Shown piece after piece: positions 5,542 to 9,947 of a DNA stretch of 9,947 nt. Below the pieces are notes generated by a model. The model worked only from the letters and a program-made list of their open reading frames with translations, was not told where the DNA came from and did not search any database. The stretch's first letter is position 1; the number at the start of each line of letters is the position of its first letter. A program made the translations under genes and the position numbers. The DNA is from Candidatus Parcubacteria bacterium (GTDB taxonomy: Bacteria > Patescibacteriota > Minisyncoccia > Phycocordibacterales > GCA-2747955). The stretch lies in the NCBI GenBank assembly GCA_027039745.1, contig JALUMP010000066.1:1-9947 (forward strand), in the 5' to 3' direction.

Positions 5542-6438
5542 ATGTCACACAATCATACACGCGAAGTGCCAAAAACGCTCTCTGCACTTATTCTTGCGAT
5601 AGTTATCAATTTGGGAATTGTTGTTTTCGAGGTAGTTTTTGGGATTTTATCTCACAGCTTGTCGCTTATTTCAGAGGCGGTGCACAATCTAACAGACATC
5701 TCTTCAATGGTGCTCGGTTATTTTGCAGAGAAGACATCAGCACGTCCAGCAAACAAGCAAAAAACCTACGGCTACAAAAAAGTGGAGTTTATCGCCGCAT
5801 TTACCAACACACTCATTTTGCTTGTGGCGACAATATACATCCTCTATGAAGCTGTTTTGCGCCTTCTAAATCCAGAACAAGTTTTAAGTTGGCAGATGCT
5901 TCTAGCCGGAGTGGTGGCGCTTGTCGGCAATAGCATCGCTACTTTGATTTTAAGCAAAAGTTCAAAAGAAAATACAAATATGAAAGCTGTCTGGCTCCAC
6001 TCCTTGCAAGACTCTTTGCTTTCGCTCGGCGTTATTGTGGGTGCTGTGATAATTTATTTCACACACTGGAACATTGTTGACCCGATTTTATCAATCATAA
6101 TTTCCATCGTTTTACTTAAAAGTATTTACTTGCTTTTACAGGAGACTTTTGATGCGCTTGTTGATTCTGTTCCAAAAGACATGGATTTTGAGAAAATTAA
6201 ACAGAGTTTAAGCGAAGTAGATGGAGTAAAAAATGTTAGCGATTTACATATTTGGCTTGCGTCTTCACACACTCCGATGCTTTCTGTGCATTTGCAGATA
6301 AAAGATAGGGGCGAGCTCGGGAGAGTCTTCAATGAGTCAAAAAAGATTCTTCACGACACTTACGACATAGAACACACTACGATACAAATCACACCTGTTG
6401 ATTTAAAAGTAGAAACACATTGTGCGCATTGTAATTAA
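5542..6438 (+). CDS. cation diffusion facilitator (CDF), Zn/Cd efflux type, 298 aa
   Basis: A proton-coupled exporter of divalent cations. The N-terminus is His-containing (MSHNHT). Six membrane helices follow. TM2 has SEAVHNLTD with His48 and Asp52, and TM5 has HSLQD with His153 and Asp157: the 2-His/2-Asp site typical of zinc-preferring CDFs such as CzcD/ZitB. The cytoplasmic C-terminal domain starts near residue 208 (DALVDSVP) and contains the SDLHIW and HTTIQI signatures. It ends in HCAHCN, a possible extra metal-binding tail. The length is normal. It is 10 nt upstream of the BASS-type gene, in the same operon. All four Trp codons are TGG, and GC looks higher than in flanking genes (27 of 60 bases at 5701-5760, against 19 of 60 at 3301-3360), consistent with transfer. 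Confidence 0.93.
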   Translation: MSHNHTREVPKTLSALILAIVINLGIVVFEVVFGILSHSLSLISEAVHNLTDISSMVLGYFAEKTSARPANKQKTYGYKKVEFIAAFTNTLILLVATIYILYEAVLRLLNPEQVLSWQMLLAGVVALVGNSIATLILSKSSKENTNMKAVWLHSLQDSLLSLGVIVGAVIIYFTHWNIVDPILSIIISIVLLKSIYLLLQETFDALVDSVPKDMDFEKIKQSLSEVDGVKNVSDLHIWLASSHTPMLSVHLQIKDRGELGRVFNESKKILHDTYDIEHTTIQITPVDLKVETHCAHCN

Positions 6439-6448
6439 TTGAACAAAT

Positions 6449-7435
6449 ATGATTAAGAAAATACAAAAGAATTTGTCAAAAAACATTCTCAGTTACACGG
6501 CTGTCGTAATGCTTTTGGGTGTCTCGTTTGGGTATTTCTTTGACTTGCGCTTTTTGTCGAAAATAATATTACCCATTGTTTTGATAATGATTTATCCAAT
6601 GATGATAAATCTTTCGCTAAGTTCCCTGAAAAAAACAAAAGCATCAATAAAACCTCTAGTAGAAGGACTGATATTAAATTTTGTCTATGCTCCTTTATTT
6701 ATGTGGTTTTTGACATCGGTATTTATCTCCGATTCAGAAATTGCATTGGCGCTTATGTTGCTTTCAATCGCTCCGGCGTCAAGTATGGGCTTGGGATATA
6801 TTGGTTTGGCAGAAGGGCACTTGCCATCCGGTGTGGTGATTGTTGCTTTTGCCTTTTTGCTTTCTCTCGTTGCTTATCCGTTATTTGGTCACTTTTTTGT
6901 ACAAGGCAGTGGCATCTCAATTCCGTTTTTATTGATTGTTAAAAATCTTTTAATCGTTTTGATTTTGCCACTTATACTGGGTGTTGTTACGAGAGAATAT
7001 ATAGAAAGAAAACATGGTGCGGAAAAATTCTTAAACTTAAAACCTTACTTTTCCATAGTTACTTCGCTCTCTCTTTATGCCTTGATGTTTATTATATTTG
7101 TATCAAAAGCAAGACTTATTACAAAAAATTATAAAGATATTTTACTTCTTTTGCCGGTCGCTGTTATTTTTTATGGCATAACAATATTTTTTACTCTGTT
7201 GGTTAATAAAAAGATATTGAAATTTGAGTACGGACATCATCAGTCGGTTGTGTTTACCGCGGTTAGTAAAAACATTGCTCTTACTATTGCCATACTGGTT
7301 TCTGTATTTGGTGAAAATGGTCAATATTTGGCGGTTTTTCCTGCGATGATGTCTTTATTCCAAGCACCATTTTTGATGATTTATCTTAAATTTAGTAAGA
7401 GAGTAAAGCAATGGTTTAGTATTAATAACAATTAA
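6449..7435 (+). CDS. BASS-superfamily / Acr3-like permease, 328 aa
   Basis: A ten-helix-type membrane transporter resembling the bile acid:sodium symporter superfamily and its arsenite-efflux branch Acr3. Acr3-like features are YPMMINLSLSSLKK (near residue 49), NFVYAPLFMW (near 77), APASSMGLGYIGLAEG (near 107) and SKNIALTIAILVSVFG (near 273). The essential Cys of true Acr3 (helix 4) is replaced in APASSMG, and the protein contains no cysteine at all. The Glu of the Acr3 NNFELAIA motif is also missing (KNIALTIA). It is therefore probably not a classical arsenite pump, though the context supports metalloid or organic-anion export. It lies between the CDF and ArsP-type genes with 10-11 nt gaps. 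Both Trp codons are TGG and there is no TGA. Confidence 0.72.
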   Translation: MIKKIQKNLSKNILSYTAVVMLLGVSFGYFFDLRFLSKIILPIVLIMIYPMMINLSLSSLKKTKASIKPLVEGLILNFVYAPLFMWFLTSVFISDSEIALALMLLSIAPASSMGLGYIGLAEGHLPSGVVIVAFAFLLSLVAYPLFGHFFVQGSGISIPFLLIVKNLLIVLILPLILGVVTREYIERKHGAEKFLNLKPYFSIVTSLSLYALMFIIFVSKARLITKNYKDILLLLPVAVIFYGITIFFTLLVNKKILKFEYGHHQSVVFTAVSKNIALTIAILVSVFGENGQYLAVFPAMMSLFQAPFLMIYLKFSKRVKQWFSINNN

Positions 7436-7446
7436 TTTTATTTATT

Positions 7447-8418
7447 ATGAATATATTTTATCCTTTTGAATGGTTGGCAAATTATATAACTTTTGATGTT
7501 TTTAGCTTGAGTTTTGGCACACATGCAGCAGATGCTTTGCAATTTTTTATTTATGATTCGCTGAAAATTTTAGCATTGATTATTTTTATAACTCATTTTA
7601 TGAGTTTGTTGCGTTACTATTTGCCAATTGAGAAATTACGAGATTTTCTAACAAAACATAAATTTTATGGATTGGATTATTTCTTAGCTACTATTTTTGG
7701 AGCAGTTACTCCATTTTGTTCGTGTTCGTCCATTCCTCTTTTTATAGGTTTTATTGAAGCTGAAATACCACTTGGAGTGACATTTGCTTTTTTAATTACA
7801 TCACCACTTATCAATGAAGTAGCTTTAGCTTTGTTTGTTGGGATGTTTGGTTTAAAGATAACCATCCTTTATGTATTGGCTGGAATTGTTATTGGGATGG
7901 TCGGTGGTTTTATTCTTGGAAAATTACATATGGAAAAATATATAGAGGATTTTGTCTGAAAAGTAAAAAGTCAGGGAAATACTTTTGAACGCAAATATGA
8001 ACCATTTGGAAAAATCGCAAAAAAAGTTTCAAATGAAGCTTTTGATATTACAAAAAAAATAATTTGATATGTGATAGCTGGTGTTGGTATTGGTGCTTTA
8101 ATTCATGGGTTTGTGCCACAAGGTTTTTTTGAAAAGTATTTACAAAAAGCTGGGTGGTGGAGTGTTCCTCTTGCAGTTGTTTTAGCTGTTCCACTTTATT
8201 CAAATGCAAGTGGAGTAATACCGATTATTCAATCTTTAGTTGCAAAGGGGGTTCCATTTGGAACAGCCTTGGCTTTAATGATGGCAGTTGTCGGTATTTC
8301 TTTACCCGAAGCTCTTATTTTAAAAAAAGTAATGAAATGGCAACTCCTTGTTACATTCTTTAGTATTGTAACTTTTGGAATTATTTTGATTGGGTATTTG
8401 TTTAATATGGTGGTATAA
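7447..8418 (+). CDS. arsP: ArsP-type permease (DUF318 family), 323 aa
   Basis: An integral-membrane permease of PF03773. Characterised ArsP members export trivalent organoarsenicals such as methylarsenite. The signature TPFCSCSSIPLFIGF is at residues 88-102 with Cys91 and Cys93. ITSPLINEVAL follows in the first half, and VPLYSNASGVIPII in the second. The gene is broken in a standard-code reading by TGA at 7957 (residue 171) and 8065 (residue 207). As Trp these give YIEDFVWKVK and KKIIWYVIAGVGIGALIHG, positions where related permeases often carry Trp. The joined protein has the normal family length and ends TAA 8416-8418. It is the last gene of the operon, 11 nt after the BASS-type gene. Four TGG and two TGA Trp codons show a mixed usage, between the cassette core and the host genes. 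Confidence 0.85.
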
Positions 8419-8470
8419 AAAAACAATATTATAATTTTTTATATATTTTTACATAACTTTTTGTGTATTA

Positions 8471-8488
8471 ATTAAATTTAAATTTAAT
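8471..8488. repeat. 18-bp perfect palindrome between convergent genes
   Basis: ATTAAATTTAAATTTAAT is its own reverse complement and lies between the ends of the convergent permease and minus-strand genes. It could help end transcription or bind a protein; in DNA this AT-rich it may be chance. No stronger terminator was seen between 8419 and 8511. Confidence 0.35.
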
Positions 8489-8511
8489 GCAATTATTAAA
8501 ATTAAAAAAAA

Positions 8512-8790
8512 TTATTTTATTTTTTCAAATTCTTCAACAAATTTATCTAATTTTTTAGAAACTTCTTTTGGGCTGGCTGTTTTAGGATCGAAATCAGTGC
8601 TTTCTTTTAAATTTTTGATCTTTTTGTTAGTGGCTTTAATTTCTTGTTGTTGCTGTTCTAATAATTGGTCAGTGGTTTTATTAACAGTAGTTTGTCCAAC
8701 AATAGTTTTATTATTTTGATAAAAATTTTTATAAGAAAAATAACCAAATAAAATGATAGTTATTATAATAATGATAATTGTTTTTTTCAT
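8512..8790 (-). CDS. small membrane-anchored hypothetical protein, 92 aa
   Basis: I recognise no family. The N-terminus is MKKT followed by an Ile-rich hydrophobic helix (about residues 4-20), a signal anchor or uncleaved signal. The rest is hydrophilic, with a Gln/Glu/Lys-rich segment (LLEQQQQEIKATNKKIKNL, about 44-62) that should form a coiled coil, and a helical C-terminus (KEVSKKLDKFVEEFEKIK). The body is probably outside the membrane. It lies 27 nt downstream of the larger minus-strand gene and is probably co-transcribed. A TACTAT box about 5 nt upstream of its ATG could instead give an own, nearly leaderless transcript. No Trp and no internal TGA. Confidence 0.65.
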   Translation of the reverse strand: MKKTIIIIIITIILFGYFSYKNFYQNNKTIVGQTTVNKTTDQLLEQQQQEIKATNKKIKNLKESTDFDPKTASPKEVSKKLDKFVEEFEKIK

Positions 8791-8817
8791 AGGTATAGTA
8801 TGTTTATTTAATGTTTT

Positions 8818-9438
8818 TTAATTAAGAAAAGGGTTATATTCGCTTTTACATTCCATAAATTGTCCGTGATCACCTTTTGGTCAATCTAATTTTTCTCCAT
8901 TGTGTTTAAAATATGGGACTCTTGGATTTCTATTTTTATCATATTCTGGATCAAATAAACAGTGTAAGAAGAAAATAAATATACGGTCAAAAGGAGTTGG
9001 ATCGCTAAATTCTTCAATAATTGGATGTTTTATAATTTTAATTTGGTGTAGAGCTTGTCAAGAATATTCATCGGCATGAATTAAACGATATCTATGATCA
9101 TTTCATTGCATTTCAAAAGTTGTCTTTGTAATTTCTTCGCAAGTTTTTTCTTTTTTAAATTCTATATCATTTTCTTTAAGAAATGCTGATAATTCATAAA
9201 AACCACCAGAGATATAATCTAAACCTAATTGATATCTTATATTAATTATTTTATCAACTAAGGGATCAAGTTGTGGTATAGTTTGTTTTCATAGATTATA
9301 AGTTATCATTGTTTTTTTTATTTTATCTTGGACTAAACTTAATCTATTATAAATTTTTGAAACTTTTGCTTTGTAATAATTAGAAGCATGTTGTCTGCAT
9401 TTTGCAAGCTCAACTGCTTCTGCTATTCCAGATGTCAT
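8818..9438 (-). CDS. hypothetical protein rich in UGA codons, at least 206 aa
   Basis: Read on the minus strand with UGA as Trp, a continuous frame ends at TAA 8818-8820. ATG at 9436-9438 is the first usual start and gives 206 aa. No ATG, GTG or TTG exists further upstream in frame, yet the frame stays open to 9657 and reads as natural protein (STDPKYLKQLQDTAEKQINK), so the true N-terminus is probably earlier. Trp is encoded four times by TGA (plus-strand tca at 8881, 9058, 9103, 9289) and never by TGG. Examples are YNLWKQTIPQ, TFEMQWNDHRYRLIH, DEYSWQALHQ and GEKLDWPKGDHG. I recognise no family. The C-terminal half is rich in aromatic, His and Asp residues (FDRIFIFFLHCLFDPEYD) and looks globular. 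It heads a probable operon with the 92-aa gene. Confidence 0.75.
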
Positions 9439-9570
9439 TTCTTGATTAACAATTTCATTAAATTCAAAATTTTTATTAATTTGTTTTTCGGCAGTATCTT
9501 GAAGTTGTTTTAAATATTTTGGATCTGTAGAAATATTGGTAATATTTTTTCTGATAACATTTATGACAGC

Positions 9571-9597
9571 TTTTTTTTTTTTTTTTTTTTTTTTTTT
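9571..9597. repeat. 27-base homopolymer (T on plus, A on minus) in a coding frame
   Basis: An uninterrupted T27 on the plus strand. In the minus frame of the gene above it would encode nine lysines in a Lys/Thr-rich linker. Shorter A11 runs lie at about 9603-9613 and 9627-9637 (minus sense), and TAAAA pentamer units near 9642-9665. The length of such a run is unreliable in assemblies and prone to slippage in cells. Confidence 0.9.
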
Positions 9598-9657
9598 ATT
9601 ACTTTTTTTTTTTGTTTTTGTTTGTGTTTTTTTTTTTATTTTATTAGTTATTTTATT

Positions 9658-9945
9658 TTATTTTGAAATAATGTTGGTGAATTTAAAACTGCTTTTAAGT
9701 GTTTTTTGATAAATTCCAGTATTTTTAATTGTGCTATTGTTTTTTTTGTTATCATCATCAGATATTGTATTTTTAGAGGTGTCAATAGTTGGCTTAATTT
9801 TTATGTTTTTAGGAAAATTCTTGGTTGGAGTAGTTTGTGTATTTTGTGTTGAATTATTATTTATTTGAAGTTTATGGTTTTCTTGATTATTTTTTTGTTT
9901 AAATTCTATTCGTTGTGTTATTTTATCATTATTAATGTCTTTTAA
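9658..9945 (-). CDS. low-complexity Asn/Lys-rich open frame, 5' partial, possible N-terminal part of the gene downstream
   Basis: The minus strand is open from the window edge to TAA at 9658-9660, giving 95 residues rich in Asn, Lys, Thr and Gln (QINNNSTQNTQTTPTKN, SDDDNKKNNSTIKN). The final part, GIYQKTLKSSFKFTNIISK, is more ordinary. There is no recognisable domain. It is in the same frame as the 206-aa ORF below it, separated by one TAA, a Lys-rich stretch and the A27 run. Either it is the C-terminus of a separate upstream gene, or it is the linker region of a single long protein now split by a nonsense or slippage event or by an assembly error. The composition resembles extracellular linkers. 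Confidence 0.5.
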   Translation of the reverse strand, partial: LKDINNDKITQRIEFKQKNNQENHKLQINNNSTQNTQTTPTKNFPKNIKIKPTIDTSKNTISDDDNKKNNSTIKNTGIYQKTLKSSFKFTNIISK

Positions 9946-9947
9946 TT

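Noticed and set aside
6449..7435. Canonical Acr3 arsenite antiporter.
   Set aside because: The essential Cys and the Glu of the NNFELAIA motif are absent, so I call it only BASS/Acr3-like.
873..8067. The TGA codons are real stops and the genes are broken pseudogenes.
   Set aside because: Too many independent genes (six) would be broken only by TGA, never by TAA, TAG or frameshift in their conserved domains, and family similarity continues in frame past every TGA.
9571..9597. T27 as a transcription terminator.
   Set aside because: No stem precedes it on the plus strand, and it lies within an open minus-strand frame.
1..9947. CRISPR array, insertion sequence or transposase.
   Set aside because: No regularly spaced repeats were seen, and no transposase or recombinase-like ORF exists in any frame with UGA read through.

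Overview
This is a low-GC bacterial window in which UGA has to be read as an amino acid, most likely tryptophan. Fifteen in-frame TGA codons fall inside otherwise intact genes, and every stop I could place is TAA. Where a family pattern is recognisable, the residue at the TGA is an expected Trp. The clearest cases are the PD-(D/E)XK nuclease-like gene at 2831-3937 and the ArsP-type permease at 7447-8418. The first gene has two peptidoglycan-binding modules carrying the DEILKPWG signature that I associate with Candidate Phyla Radiation (Patescibacteria) surface proteins. None of the 11 assessable start codons has a Shine-Dalgarno sequence, and several promoters lie so close to the ATG that the mRNA would be leaderless. 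I infer a Patescibacteria-like or similarly reduced host using UGA=Trp. The known CPR recoding (Absconditabacteria, Gracilibacteria) is UGA=Gly, which fits these alignments poorly. Taxonomy is not proven.

Layout. 3-941: 3' part of a Ca-motif plus double peptidoglycan-binding surface protein, ending at a long bidirectional terminator. 1010-1082 (minus): tRNA-His. 1188-2284: three small genes of unknown function (110, 58 and 164 aa), the last with a C-terminal membrane anchor. 2296-2367: tRNA-Glu with its terminator, followed by about 330 bp without genes that carries direct and inverted copies of the tRNA 3' end and looks like a folded RNA or a small inverted-repeat element. 2831-3937: stand-alone nuclease-like gene with six UGA codons. 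3938-4127: terminators and a short structured non-coding stretch.

4161-8418 is a tight six-gene operon controlled by a perfect 14+14 bp palindrome over the -10 box and start codon of its first gene. The order is ArsR-type repressor, CxxC mini-thioredoxin, TauE/SafE (TSUP) permease, Zn-type cation diffusion facilitator, BASS/Acr3-like permease, and ArsP-type permease. It is most simply a metal/metalloid sensing and efflux cassette. Its three central genes contain 13 TGG and no TGA Trp codons and are partly richer in GC, while the flanking genes use TGA freely. This suggests the middle was acquired from a standard-code donor.

8512-9945 (minus strand): a small membrane-anchored protein, a larger UGA-rich protein of unknown family, and upstream of it an Asn/Lys-rich open frame ending in TAA. 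Between the last two lie an A27 homopolymer and TAAAA repeats, so these may be one gene interrupted by real or artefactual slippage.
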